Shown here piece by piece: positions 18,079 through 26,989 of a DNA stretch of 64,000 nucleotides. Made by a program: the position numbers and the translations under genes. Source of the DNA: Thermaerobacter sp. FW80 (GTDB lineage Bacteria; Bacillota; Sulfobacillia; Thermaerobacterales; Thermaerobacteraceae); the NCBI RefSeq assembly GCF_004634385.1, contig NZ_CP037895.1, forward strand, positions 62,001 through 126,000, written 5' to 3'. The notes under the pieces were generated by a model. It was given only the letters and a program-made list of their open reading frames with translations. It was not told the origin of the DNA and did no database searches. Numbering within the stretch: the first letter of the stretch is position 1; each line of letters starts with the position of its first letter.

Positions 18079-19350
18079 TCAATCGTCGGAGCGACCCGCG
18101 GCCGCACCGTCACCTGCGGGGACCGCTTCCGGCCGGCCCGCCGGAGGCCGGTTCGTCCGGCGCGCAGCGATGATCTCCGCCATGATGGCCACGGCCATCT
18201 CCTCGGGCGTGCGGGCCCCGATGTCCAGGCCGATGGGGGCGTGCAGCCGAGCCAGGTCCCCCTCGGTCGCCCCCGCCTCCCGCAGCGCCGCGAGTCGCCG
18301 CTCGTGGGTCCGGCGGCTGCCCATCACGCCGATGTAACCGACGGGCGACGCCAGGGCCGCCAAGATCGCCGGCACGTCGAACTTCAGATCGTGCGTCAGG
18401 ACGCAGACGGCGTCGCGCGGCGAGAGCCGCACGGACCGGAGGTACTCGTCGGGCCACCGGCGGACGATGGCGTGGGCCGCGGGGATGCGCTCCGGCGTGG
18501 CGAAGGGCGAGCGGGGATCGCAGACCACGACCCGGTAGCCGAGGAACCGGGCCGCCTCCGCCAGGGCCGGGGCGGGGTGCACCGCCCCGATCACATAGAG
18601 CACGGGCGGCGGCGCGAAGGGCTGGATGAAGACGTCCGCGCCGGCCAACCGCTGGCGGGCGGCCTCGTCCCGGGCCAAGAGTTCTCCAGCCCGCCGGGCC
18701 AGCACCGCGTCGAGACCGGGGTCACCGGACGAACCGGCCAGAAGCCGCGCCGGGCCGCCAGGGTCGTCCTCGGCCAGCAGGAGGACGGCCCCGGGTGCGG
18801 GACCGGTCGGCCCATTGGAGACCTCGTGGTGGGCCTGATGGTCCTCGCGGTGGGCCGGGTGATCCACTCGGTGGGCTTCGCGGTGGTCCTCGCGGTGCGT
18901 CTCACCGGGGGTCTCGCGCGCCACCTGAGCCTGGGCCGCCGACGCCGGCTCGGCGGCCGGTCCCAGCACCCGGGCCAGGGCCACCGGGCGACCCGCCGCC
19001 AGGGCTTCCTGCAGGTTTCGGGCCACGTCGTGCCAAGGCCCGCGGGCCGGTTCGACCCAGACACGGATGGTGCCGCCGCAGCTGAGGCCCACCTCGAAGG
19101 CATCGTCGTCGGTGATGCCGAAGGTCACCAGCCGCGGCCGTCCCGAGGCCAGCACCTCCTGGGCCACCTCGACCACGGCCGGCTCCACGCAGCCGCCCGA
19201 CACCGAGCCGGCGATCTCGCCCCGCTCGCTGACGGCCATCGTGGTGCCCGGGTCGCGCGGCGCCTTGCGGACCACCTCGACCACGGTGGCCAGGGCCACG
19301 TCCCGGCCGGCGTCGAGCCACTGGACGACACGGTCCAAGACGTCGCGCAC
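18079..19350 (-). CDS. XdhC/CoxI-family maturation factor with His-rich linker
   Basis: A 423-residue protein. The N-terminal XdhC/CoxI domain shows ATVVEVVRKAPRDPGTTM and SVSGGCVEP, and the C-terminal Rossmann domain has VLYVIGAVHPAPALAEAARFLGYRV and GVMGSRRTHERRL. Family members insert or protect the molybdenum cofactor of xanthine/CO dehydrogenases. Between the domains lies a long non-conserved linker with repeated HREDH/HREAH units, coded by about 18824-18903. The GTG at 19350 has GGAGG about 11 bases upstream. It sits beside a CoxG-like gene but with no hydroxylase genes. Confidence 0.8.
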   Translation of the reverse strand: MRDVLDRVVQWLDAGRDVALATVVEVVRKAPRDPGTTMAVSERGEIAGSVSGGCVEPAVVEVAQEVLASGRPRLVTFGITDDDAFEVGLSCGGTIRVWVEPARGPWHDVARNLQEALAAGRPVALARVLGPAAEPASAAQAQVARETPGETHREDHREAHRVDHPAHREDHQAHHEVSNGPTGPAPGAVLLLAEDDPGGPARLLAGSSGDPGLDAVLARRAGELLARDEAARQRLAGADVFIQPFAPPPVLYVIGAVHPAPALAEAARFLGYRVVVCDPRSPFATPERIPAAHAIVRRWPDEYLRSVRLSPRDAVCVLTHDLKFDVPAILAALASPVGYIGVMGSRRTHERRLAALREAGATEGDLARLHAPIGLDIGARTPEEMAVAIMAEIIAARRTNRPPAGRPEAVPAGDGAAAGRSDD

Positions 19351-19619
19351 GTCCCATCGCCTCCTCGGCCTCGGGCCCGTCCCCGGATGGTGCCCCGGCC
19401 CCAGCGCTGGGCACCGGCAGGCGGAACCGGCCTCGTAATTGGCTCGTTCTTCCTCCATGGTACCACCACGGCGCAGGGGTCGGGGCGGTGCGGCCGCGGC
19501 CCGCTCGTGTTCGGGCAGGAGCCCCGTTCACCGCGTTGAACTGGTAACCACAACCGCATCTGGACGGCGCACGCTCGACCGCATCCCTAAGGGCACACGC
19601 AACAGGGGAGGGAAGCGCC

Positions 19620-20303
19620 ATGGCGCACAAGCTGCGCTGGCTCGGACACGCCAGCTGGGAGCTGACCACGGCGGGCGGCAAGGTCATCCTGTTCGACCCC
19701 TGGATCAACGGCAACCCCAAGGCCGCCGCCCGCATCGAGGACCTCAAGGCCGACTACATCCTGATCACCCACGACCACTTCGACCACGCCAGCGACGTGG
19801 TGGCGGTCCAGAAGCAGACGGGGGCCACGGTGATCCTGCAGCCGGAGACCGCGGCGCGGTACCAGAAGGACGGCCTGCCGGGCGACAAGTGCATCGGCAT
19901 GAACATCGGCGGCTCGGTCGAGCTGGGCGGCGTGGTGGTCACCATGACCGAGGCCTATCACTCCAGCGAGACCGGGGAGCCGGCGGGGTACATCGTCACC
20001 CTGGAGGACGGCAAGCGGGTCTACGACGCGGGCGACACGGGCATCCACTGCAACATGGCCACCTGGGCCGAGCTCTACCCGCTGGACGTGGCCCTTCTGC
20101 CCATCGGCAGCCACTTCACCATGGACCCGCGCCAGGCGGCCCACGCCCTGACCTTCCTCAAGCCCAAGGTGGCCATGCCCCAGCACTACGGCACCTTCCC
20201 GCTGCTGGTGCAGAGCGCCGACGACTTCGTGCGCTTCGCCAAGCAGAAGGCGCCGGGGGTCGAGGTGCGGGTGCTGGAGCCCGGCGGCACCTTCGAGTTC
20301 TAG
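19620..20303 (+). CDS. UPF0173 metal-dependent hydrolase
   Basis: A 227-residue metallo-beta-lactamase-fold protein of the UPF0173 family. The metal site is seen in LGHASWEL, THDHFDHASD (the HxHxDH motif), YDAGDTGIHCNM and PQHYGTFPLL. The ATG follows GGAGGGAAGCGCC. Length and motifs match the family across bacteria. Its natural substrate is not known. It is a single gene between an XdhC-like gene and a sirtuin. Confidence 0.9.
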   Translation: MAHKLRWLGHASWELTTAGGKVILFDPWINGNPKAAARIEDLKADYILITHDHFDHASDVVAVQKQTGATVILQPETAARYQKDGLPGDKCIGMNIGGSVELGGVVVTMTEAYHSSETGEPAGYIVTLEDGKRVYDAGDTGIHCNMATWAELYPLDVALLPIGSHFTMDPRQAAHALTFLKPKVAMPQHYGTFPLLVQSADDFVRFAKQKAPGVEVRVLEPGGTFEF

Positions 20304-20362
20304 GCAAGGATCGTGCCCCGGCACCGCCCCGGTGGCCTCGGTGCGGACGCCCCGGGCGCCCG

Positions 20363-21184
20363 TCACCCGAGCGCCGCCGGCTCGGCGGTCGTCGCCGTCC
20401 CGCCGTCGGCCTCGAGGCGCTCCACCACGGCGGGCAGCGCCTGCTCGGCGGGCGCCGCCAGGACGACCTCGGCGTCCAACGCGGGGTGGGGGTTGACCTC
20501 CGCCAACACCGCGCCCGCCTGGCGCGCCCAGCGGGGCAGGCTGGCCGCCGGTTCCACCTCGGCGGAGGTGCCCACCACCAGCAACAGCCCGGCGTTCTGG
20601 ACCTCCGCCCAGGCGCGCAGGAACGCGTGCTCCGGCAGCTCCTCGCCGAAGAACACGATGTCGGGCTTCAACCAGCCGCCGCACCAGCAGCGGTGCCCGC
20701 CGCCGCCCGGCAGCCCGGCCAGCCGCCGCACGCTCTCGGCGGCGTAGCGGCTGCCGCAGTCCATGCACACCACGCGCTGGAAGCTGCCGTGGAGCTCGAT
20801 GACGTCGCGGCTCCCCGCCGCCTGGTGCAGCCCGTCGATGTTCTGGGTGATCACCGCCCGCAGGTATCCCAGCTCCTCCAGTCGGGCCAGGGCGCGATGG
20901 GCGGGGTTGGGGCGGGCGGCCGCCAGGTTGTCGTACAGCTGGTCCAGCATGGTCCAGACCCGCTCGGGGTCGCGCCGGAAGGCGTCGATGTGGGCGAACT
21001 CCTCCGGGTCGAACCGGCTCCACAAGCCGTCGCGGCCGCGGAAGGCCGGGATCCCGCTGGCGACGGAGATCCCTGCGCCCGTCAGCGCCACCGCCCGCCC
21101 GCGATGACGGACCAGCAATCCCGCCAGTTGCGCGGCGGCATCCCCTCTCGCGCTCCCGTCCCCCGGTCGGGATGGGTGCCGCAC
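20363..21184 (-). CDS. cobB: NAD-dependent protein deacylase (sirtuin)
   Basis: A 273-residue Sir2-family enzyme: GAGISVASGIPAFRG binds NAD, TQNIDGLHQ and the catalytic His in ELHGSF follow, and zinc is held by CMDC and the CWC pair. VVGTSAEVEPAASL closes the Rossmann fold. It removes acyl groups from protein lysines. Acyl-CoA synthetases are classic sirtuin targets in other bacteria, and two such ligases lie in this window, but linkage here is loose. The GTG at 21184 follows GGGAGGCGGGAG. Confidence 0.9.
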   Translation of the reverse strand: MRHPSRPGDGSARGDAAAQLAGLLVRHRGRAVALTGAGISVASGIPAFRGRDGLWSRFDPEEFAHIDAFRRDPERVWTMLDQLYDNLAAARPNPAHRALARLEELGYLRAVITQNIDGLHQAAGSRDVIELHGSFQRVVCMDCGSRYAAESVRRLAGLPGGGGHRCWCGGWLKPDIVFFGEELPEHAFLRAWAEVQNAGLLLVVGTSAEVEPAASLPRWARQAGAVLAEVNPHPALDAEVVLAAPAEQALPAVVERLEADGGTATTAEPAALG

Positions 21185-21205
21185 CGTCTCCCGCCTCCCC
21201 CCAGA

Positions 21206-21520
21206 TCAGACGCCCCCGAAGCCGATGGGCCGCGGCCGCCGCGGCTCCCCGGCCAGGATCACGCAGCGCAGCCGCGGACCGGGGATCCAGACCGTGGCCT
21301 GATCCGGCAACCCCTCCGGCTCGACGGCCAGCACCTCGGCCAGGGAGTTCGTCCCGCCTGGGCCGTCCACCTTCTCCACGGCCTCGACGGGGAGCAGCAG
21401 CCCGCCGTTGTGCCAGGCCCCGGCCTGCAGCCGCACGTGGAGCCGCTGACCGCCCTCCAGGACCACCACCGCCGGCACGCCGGGCAGGTTGGGGTCCACC
21501 ATGGGGACGACGTCCTCCAC
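21206..21520 (-). CDS. Small protein of unknown function
   Basis: About 104 residues, not recognised. It has a beta-rich pattern (AVVVLEGGQRLHVRLQAG, QATVWIPGPRLRCVILAGE) without cysteines or membrane helices. The GTG at 21520 is preferred because AGGAGGGAG precedes it; an ATG 18 bases downstream is the alternative. It sits between the FAD-linked oxidase and the sirtuin, all on the minus strand with short gaps, so it is likely co-transcribed. Confidence 0.55.
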   Translation of the reverse strand: MEDVVPMVDPNLPGVPAVVVLEGGQRLHVRLQAGAWHNGGLLLPVEAVEKVDGPGGTNSLAEVLAVEPEGLPDQATVWIPGPRLRCVILAGEPRRPRPIGFGGV

Positions 21521-21542
21521 CCCATCTCCCTCCTCCGCGCCC

Positions 21543-23477
21543 TCATGCCCGGGTGAACCAACCCGGATGGAAGGCACGCCCCGTGCGCCAACGCCCGTTG
21601 CCCGGCATGGCCGCGGTGGCGTCGGCGGCCCGGCGGCCGCGGGCGGAACCCGCGGTGGCTCCGCCGTCGCCGTTGCCAGCGGGGCGAGCCCCGGGCTCGC
21701 CGGCCGGATCGCCCTCCCGGCCGCTCCGGGGAGCCACGGGGTCGCCGGCCGCACCGGGGCTCCGACCGCCATCGCCCCGCCGGTCGGCCTCAACGCTTCC
21801 CGACCCGCCTCCCGACCCGCCGCGGACGACGACCACGCCGTCCCGGCCGCCGGAGCCGTCCGGTGGCGCGACGCCGCCGTCGGACGCCGGCGCGCCCGCG
21901 GTCTCGCCCCACTTCCCCGGATTCATCAGGTCCAGGGGGTCCAGGGCGCGCTTGATCTTGCGGATGACGTCCAGCGCCGGGCCGAACTCGTCCTGCAGCA
22001 GCGGCAGGAGCTTCAGGCCCGTCCCGTGCAAGCACTCCATGTTGCCGCCGCGGGCCTGGGCCATGCGCATCAGGTCGTGCATCAGCTGCTCCATGGCCGC
22101 GGCGTCCTCGGGCGTCCACTCGGCGGCCCACGGGCCGGGTTCGTCCGCGGATGCCGCCCCGACCCCCGTGGACTCCGGCCCGCCGGCGCCTGCCGAACCG
22201 GCGCCCGCCGCGCCCCCGGCGGCCTGCGCGGCGGCCGGGTGCGCCGCGCTCACCAGCAGGGAGAAGACCTCCGGCCGGCCCCAAAGACCCGTCTCACCGG
22301 CGTAGAAGCGCGGGTCCGCGGCGATGCGCGCCAGCGCCTCGCGCCGGTAGGGGATCACCTGGCTGGCCGGCAAGGCGAGGTTGATGTAGTCGAAGGCGCC
22401 CTGCTGCCAGCGCCGCCGGGCGTCGCGGGCCTGGAGGATGGGCAGGGCGAACTGCTCGGCGATCTCGTGCCGCCGCTCCCAGAACTCGCGGGCCGGTTCC
22501 TCCCCGAGGTCGCGGGCGTCGAACCGCTTGACGATCCGGTCCGCCGCCGCCAAGCGCCCCCGGGCCTCCTCGGCCGCCCCGAAGAAGCCGAGGTGGAGCA
22601 GACCGGTGCGGCCCAGGTCGTCTTCGTAGCCGGGCGGAAGCTCCACCGCCGCCGGGTAGTCGTCGGTGAAGTCCAGCAGGTCGGGGATGACCCCGGCCCG
22701 CCACAGGGCGCGGACGGCCTCGAAGCCCGGCTCGAAGCCGCGGAAGCGGTAGCTGCGGAAGAGCATCACCTCCGGGGCGCCGATGGCCTGGATCCACGCC
22801 CGGGTGACGATCCCCAGGGTGCCCTGGCTGCCGGCGAACAGGGCGCGCAGGTCCGGCCCCGCCGGCGGCTTGGGCACGGGCCGCGTCCGCACCACCTGGC
22901 CGTCGGGCAGCACCGCCTCGATGGCCACCACCTGTTGGCCCATGCTGCCCCACCGACCCGCCAGGTAGCCGACGCCGTCGGTGCCGATGGCGCCGCCCAC
23001 CGTGGCGATGCCCACGCTCCACGGGTCATGGGCCAGGGCGAGGCCGTGGCGGCGCAGGGCGGCGTCGACGGCCGCCAGCGTGGCGCCGGCGCCGGCCTCG
23101 GCCAGCATGTCATCGGGGTGGACGACGATGTCGTCGAGGCGCGTCAGGTCGACGACCACGGCGGGCAGCTGCGGGACCGCCGACCCCATCACCCCGGTGC
23201 CGCCGCCTCGGGGCACCAGGGGGATCCGGTGCCGGGCCGCCCAGACCACCAGCTGGCGCACGTCCTCCACGTCGCCCGGCCGGACCACGGCCAGCGGCCG
23301 CCGGGCGCGCTGGCCGGTTCGTCCCAGGCGGTAGCCGCCGGTGAAGTCCATGGCGGCCCATTCCAGCTCGTGGGGATCCACCGAGACGTGGTGCGCCCCC
23401 ACGAGATCGCACAGCTCCTTCAGCAGCGGCTCGGGTAGCGACGCAGACTGGGTCACAAGGGAACCCTCGCCGTCCAT
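21543..23477 (-). CDS. FAD-linked oxidase (GlcD-like) with low-complexity insert and tail
   Basis: A 644-residue flavoenzyme. The PCMH-type FAD domain shows IPLVPRGGGTGVMG, DPWSVGIATVGGAIGTDG and GSQGTLGIVTRA. The C-terminal FAD-oxidase domain ends in LDPLDLMNPGKWG. Such enzymes oxidise 2-hydroxy acids such as glycolate or lactate. Two parts are unusual: an Ala/Gly-rich insert of about 35 residues (near 22140-22240) and a Gly/Arg/Pro-rich tail of about 120 residues after the normal end. The ATG at 23477 follows GGAGGGATCGGC. Substrate cannot be told from sequence. Confidence 0.85.
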   Translation of the reverse strand: MDGEGSLVTQSASLPEPLLKELCDLVGAHHVSVDPHELEWAAMDFTGGYRLGRTGQRARRPLAVVRPGDVEDVRQLVVWAARHRIPLVPRGGGTGVMGSAVPQLPAVVVDLTRLDDIVVHPDDMLAEAGAGATLAAVDAALRRHGLALAHDPWSVGIATVGGAIGTDGVGYLAGRWGSMGQQVVAIEAVLPDGQVVRTRPVPKPPAGPDLRALFAGSQGTLGIVTRAWIQAIGAPEVMLFRSYRFRGFEPGFEAVRALWRAGVIPDLLDFTDDYPAAVELPPGYEDDLGRTGLLHLGFFGAAEEARGRLAAADRIVKRFDARDLGEEPAREFWERRHEIAEQFALPILQARDARRRWQQGAFDYINLALPASQVIPYRREALARIAADPRFYAGETGLWGRPEVFSLLVSAAHPAAAQAAGGAAGAGSAGAGGPESTGVGAASADEPGPWAAEWTPEDAAAMEQLMHDLMRMAQARGGNMECLHGTGLKLLPLLQDEFGPALDVIRKIKRALDPLDLMNPGKWGETAGAPASDGGVAPPDGSGGRDGVVVVRGGSGGGSGSVEADRRGDGGRSPGAAGDPVAPRSGREGDPAGEPGARPAGNGDGGATAGSARGRRAADATAAMPGNGRWRTGRAFHPGWFTRA

Positions 23478-23620
23478 GCCGATCCCTCCGCTCACCGCTA
23501 TCTTTACCTTACTCCGGGAGCGGACTGCCAGGGCAAGGGCGGCGGGGGCGGCGGTTCCCGCGGGGCCGGCGGGCAGGGAGACGCCAGACGGGAACGGGAG
23601 GAGGGTCCGTCTCGGCCTCT

Positions 23621-24481
23621 TCAGCCCCGGCCGTGGACCCGGCGTGTCTCCTCGATCTGGGCGATGTGGTGCAGGGCGTGACTGGCTAGCATGGCGATCA
23701 GCTCCCGGGCCGTCATGGGAGCACCGAGCGAGGGGGCGACCGCTCCGTCCAGCGATTCGGGCCGGTGCCGCACCAGGGCAGCGACGTGGCCACGGACCGC
23801 TGCGATCAGCGCCAGGGACGGCTCGACGGGCCGGTGGGCGTGGCCCAGCCGCTCCACCCACACGTCCTGGTCGTACGGGTTGTTGTTGTACGGCCGGCCC
23901 GGTTCGGCCAGGCACATGAGGATTCGGACCAGGCTTGATGCGTCGGAATCGGCGATATGGTGGACGATCTGCCGAATGGTCCACTTGCCCGGAGCCCGCG
24001 CCAGGTCAAGTTCCTCGTCGCAAAGCCCAGCGAGGGCCTCCGCGAGGCGCTGGGAGGCGCTGGTGTACATCTCGAGGAGTTCCCCATCGGTCCATTCCGG
24101 ACCTTGCCAGAAGGACAGCAGGTGCCCGTCGGGGTCCTGGATCACAAGGCTCTGGCTACCGTCAGGTGCTTCTTCGGGTGGCGGAACCGGCAGGCCCTGC
24201 TCCACCAGCCGGCCGTAGAAGGCGTCGAGGTCCCCTCCGGGGGCGCCCATGTAGAGCTGGCGACCTTGGGTCAGTTCTTCGTAGACCTCATGGAGCCAGG
24301 GAGTGGCGTCGACGCCAGGCAGTGCGAGGGTGAAGGGATGGCCGTCTACCGGGTCGATCACGGCCACGCCGGCAGCGGGGTCGATAAAGCGCACGGTGAA
24401 CCCCAATCCACGGTAGAAACGGGCGGACCTTTCCAGGTCCTTGACACGCAACAGATGCAGCGACGGCCGGAATGACGCCAA
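23621..24481 (-). CDS. VOC (glyoxalase-like) and DinB domain fusion protein
   Basis: A 286-residue two-domain protein. Residues 1 to about 125 form a vicinal-oxygen-chelate module (LHLLRVKDLERSARFYRGLGF, VIQDPDGHLLSFWQG). Residues about 135 to 286 form a DinB/DfrB four-helix bundle with metal-binding histidines in IRQIVHHIADSD and SHALHHIAQIEE. The domains are normally separate proteins; DinB-like enzymes often handle bacillithiol or mycothiol conjugates and VOC proteins often detoxify. A thiol-linked detoxification role is an inference. Confidence 0.75.
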   Translation of the reverse strand: MASFRPSLHLLRVKDLERSARFYRGLGFTVRFIDPAAGVAVIDPVDGHPFTLALPGVDATPWLHEVYEELTQGRQLYMGAPGGDLDAFYGRLVEQGLPVPPPEEAPDGSQSLVIQDPDGHLLSFWQGPEWTDGELLEMYTSASQRLAEALAGLCDEELDLARAPGKWTIRQIVHHIADSDASSLVRILMCLAEPGRPYNNNPYDQDVWVERLGHAHRPVEPSLALIAAVRGHVAALVRHRPESLDGAVAPSLGAPMTARELIAMLASHALHHIAQIEETRRVHGRG

Positions 24482-24806
24482 GAGATCCCCTCCCTATCGT
24501 CCACAGAGCACGGATGGCGCACGGGCGGTCACCGGAAGGCGGCCGTGCCGGTTCCACCGCGGCGGAGCGCAACAGGAATCGTTCTATGAATGGTTCTACA
24601 CGCGGGCCCGTGTTACCTTTACAAGAAGCACGCCCACCTGCAAAGGAACACGGTCGCCGGCCCGGCCTGCCACCGACCACCTGTTGTAGTATGGGCGGCT
24701 GACCGGGAGCACGCGCAGGGTGAGGCGGGAATCTGGACACTCGGGCCGGAGCGACGGACCGGTCACGCAAAGACGTGATACACTTGATTTCGTGGGGGTG
24801 AAGCCC
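24482..24806. other. Promoter-bearing gap before the toxin-antitoxin pair
   Basis: No gene recognised. The stretch is less GC-rich than its flanks in places (about 24580-24690). A weak minus-ten-like TAGTAT occurs at about 24685, but no matching minus-35 is convincing. It should contain the promoters of both the divergent VOC-DinB gene and the toxin-antitoxin operon. Confidence 0.35.
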
Positions 24807-25046
24807 GTGGAGTACCAGAATGTGACCCTTTCCCTACCGAAGGACGTGCTGCGCCGGGCAAAGCACATCGCCATTGAACGGGGGACCTCGCTCTCTGGTC
24901 TTCTCACCCAGTTGCTCGAAGATCTCACGCGCAAGGAAGACGAGTACCGCAAGGCAAGAGAGTGCCACCTGGCCATGCTGGACAAGTTCGACCTGGCGAC
25001 AAAGGGGAACATCGTCGGAAGCCGGAGCGATCTCCATGACCGGTAA
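24807..25046 (+). CDS. Antitoxin, ribbon-helix-helix type (VapB-like)
   Basis: A 79-residue protein with NVTLSLPKDVLRRAKHIAIERGTSLSGLLTQLLE split over a short beta strand and two helices, the ribbon-helix-helix DNA-binding pattern. The polar C-terminal tail would wrap the toxin. The GTG at 24807 follows GGGGGTGA by five bases; longer upstream starts add nothing conserved. It overlaps the toxin gene by 11 bases, as usual for such operons, and likely represses its own promoter. Confidence 0.8.
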   Translation: MEYQNVTLSLPKDVLRRAKHIAIERGTSLSGLLTQLLEDLTRKEDEYRKARECHLAMLDKFDLATKGNIVGSRSDLHDR

Positions 25047-25467
25047 AAACGGCGACCGGCAGTTCGTGGATACGAACGTGCTGGTATATGCCCACGATAC
25101 CTCAGCCGGGGAAAAGCATGCCCGGGCGAAGGCTCTTGTCACCGAGCTGTGGCAATCGGGCAACGGTTGCCTCAGCGTGCAGGTATTGCAGGAGTTCTAC
25201 GTGACGGTCACCCAAAAGGTCCGAAAGCCACTTCTGCCGGAAACGGCAGCACGGATCATCGAGTATCTTTCGCACTGGCAGGTGCACACGCCGGATGCCG
25301 GTGACGTGCTGGAGGCGATCAGAATTCACCGTCGATACAGCCTATCCTTCTGGGACGCAATGATCATTCGCAGTGCCCAGGCACTAGGTAGCAACGTGAT
25401 CTGGTCCGAAGACCTGAACGCCGGACAGGATTATGGCGGGGTGATGGTTGTCAATCCCTTTTCTTGA
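25036..25467 (+). CDS. PIN-domain toxin (VapC-like ribonuclease)
   Basis: A 143-residue PIN-domain protein. The acidic active-site residues are visible in QFVDTNVLVYAHD near the N-terminus, LQEFYVTVT in the middle and FWDAMIIRSAQ plus WSEDLNAGQ near the end. VapC toxins cut RNA, often tRNA or rRNA. All four expected acidic positions appear present, so it is probably active. It overlaps the antitoxin gene. Confidence 0.85.
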   Translation: MTGKNGDRQFVDTNVLVYAHDTSAGEKHARAKALVTELWQSGNGCLSVQVLQEFYVTVTQKVRKPLLPETAARIIEYLSHWQVHTPDAGDVLEAIRIHRRYSLSFWDAMIIRSAQALGSNVIWSEDLNAGQDYGGVMVVNPFS

Positions 25468-25864
25468 AGGATTGCCGTGACGAAGGGATGTTTCACCGCA
25501 ATCAGGGGAATGGGAGCTCCTGCCTCGAACGCCCTGTGCTATCCTACCTCCTATAAGACCCGCTGACAGATATGACGGGCACCGTTGGCGACATGAGATC
25601 GTGGGCCGTCTTCGCCCACTCCCGGCGATGCGCCGATCCGTCTAGCCCGCGGCCCCACGGAAGCATCGCTCGCCCGGTGCTTGGCGATCGTGGCCGGCCG
25701 GACCGCAGGGCGGGCCACCGGGCACGGCTCCGTCTGGGGAGGGAATTGCTCCGGTGGACGATCCGTTGGCGAACCGGACCTGTGCAGGCCAGCCGGTGGC
25801 AGGACGGACGAACCGCGCCGCGACATATACCGCGACCACACCCCACACCGGGACGCGGAAAGCC
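25468..25864. other. Gap upstream of prephenate dehydratase
   Basis: No gene or recognised RNA. A TCCTATAAGACC stretch near 25549 could be part of a promoter. An in-frame GTG at 25754 would extend the dehydratase by 37 residues, but these are not conserved-looking. A copy of GGACGAACC lies at 25806-25814. I looked for a T-box (GGTGGTACCGCG) and did not find one. Confidence 0.4.
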
Positions 25865-26980
25865 GTGACCGCCGTCGGCCACGGGCGCCCGCGGGTGGCC
25901 TTCCAGGGCGAACCGGGCGCCTTCAGCGAGGCGGCCGTACGGGCCTACTTCGGCCCGGATGTCGAACCCGTCCCGTGCCCCACCTTCGCCGACGTGTTCG
26001 AACGGCTGGTGGCGGGTGACACCCCGGCCGCCATGGTCCCCGTCGAGAACTCCTATGCCGGCGACGTGGGCGAAGTCTACGACCTCCTGCGCCGCCACGC
26101 GGTGCGGATCCGGGGCGAGCTTCAGCTGCCGGTCCGCCACTGCCTGCTGGCCCTGCCCGGCACCCGGCTCGGCGACCTGCGGGTGGTGCGGTCCCACCCC
26201 CAGGCCCTGACCCAGTGCCGGGAGTTCCTCCACCGCCACGGCCTCATCGCCGAGCCGGCCTACGATACCGCCGCCGCCGCCCGCCAGGTGGCCGAAGCCG
26301 GCCGCCGGGACCTGGGGGCCATCGCCTCCCACCAGGCCGCCGTCCGCTACGGCCTCGCGGTGCTGGCCGAAGACATCCAGGACGCGGCCGGCAATGTGAC
26401 CCGGTTCTACCACCTCGAACGGGAGGAACCGGCGGGGAGGTTGCCACAGGCCGGTGCATCCCCGCAGGCCGGTGCCTCGCCGCCTGCCGGTCCTCCGGCC
26501 ATGGGCGCGTCACGCCGCCCGCGGGATCCGCAGGGCCCGCAGACCTCAGAGGGCCTGGAGGGCCCGCCAGGATGGCCAGGGCCCCCAAGTGCGGCCGGCC
26601 CCACCAGCGTGGGGACACCCGGGACACCGGGGGTACCCGGGGCAGCCGGGGGACCCGGGACACCCGGCTCCCGTGCGAGGCCCCACCTCGTCCCGGCAGG
26701 GGTCAAGACCTCCCTGCTCTTCGTCGGCGAGGATCGCCCGGGTGCGCTGTACCGCTGTCTTGGCGCCTTCGCCCGGCGGGAGATCAACCTGACGAAGCTG
26801 ACGGCCCGGCCGGAACCAGGTGGGTCGTGGCAGTACATGTTCTTCGCAGACCTCGAGGGGAGCCTTGAGCAGCCGCGGGTCCAGGAGGCGATCGACGAGC
26901 TGCGACGGCAGGCAACCTACGTCCGCATCATGGGCAGCTACCGCGTGTGGCAAGTCCATGATGCTGACGTCGGGCATTGA
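25865..26980 (+). CDS. pheA: Prephenate dehydratase with collagen-like linker
   Basis: A 371-residue enzyme converting prephenate to phenylpyruvate in phenylalanine synthesis. The dehydratase domain runs from VAFQGEPGAFSEAAV through VPVENSYAGDVGEVYDLL to the catalytic NVTRFYHL. The C-terminal ACT domain (KTSLLFVGEDRPGALYRCL, INLTKLTARP) normally senses phenylalanine. Between them is a linker of about 90 residues, far longer than usual, with Gly-Pro-rich triplets such as GTPGTPGVPGAAGGPGTPG. The GTG at 25865 is the chosen start, with a weak GGAAAG site, so it is uncertain by some codons. Confidence 0.85.
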   Translation: MTAVGHGRPRVAFQGEPGAFSEAAVRAYFGPDVEPVPCPTFADVFERLVAGDTPAAMVPVENSYAGDVGEVYDLLRRHAVRIRGELQLPVRHCLLALPGTRLGDLRVVRSHPQALTQCREFLHRHGLIAEPAYDTAAAARQVAEAGRRDLGAIASHQAAVRYGLAVLAEDIQDAAGNVTRFYHLEREEPAGRLPQAGASPQAGASPPAGPPAMGASRRPRDPQGPQTSEGLEGPPGWPGPPSAAGPTSVGTPGTPGVPGAAGGPGTPGSRARPHLVPAGVKTSLLFVGEDRPGALYRCLGAFARREINLTKLTARPEPGGSWQYMFFADLEGSLEQPRVQEAIDELRRQATYVRIMGSYRVWQVHDADVGH

Positions 26981-26989
26981 CTGGGGACA

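Noticed and set aside
25468-25864. A T-box or attenuator before pheA
   Set aside because: The GGTGGTACCGCG box and a specifier stem were looked for and not found.
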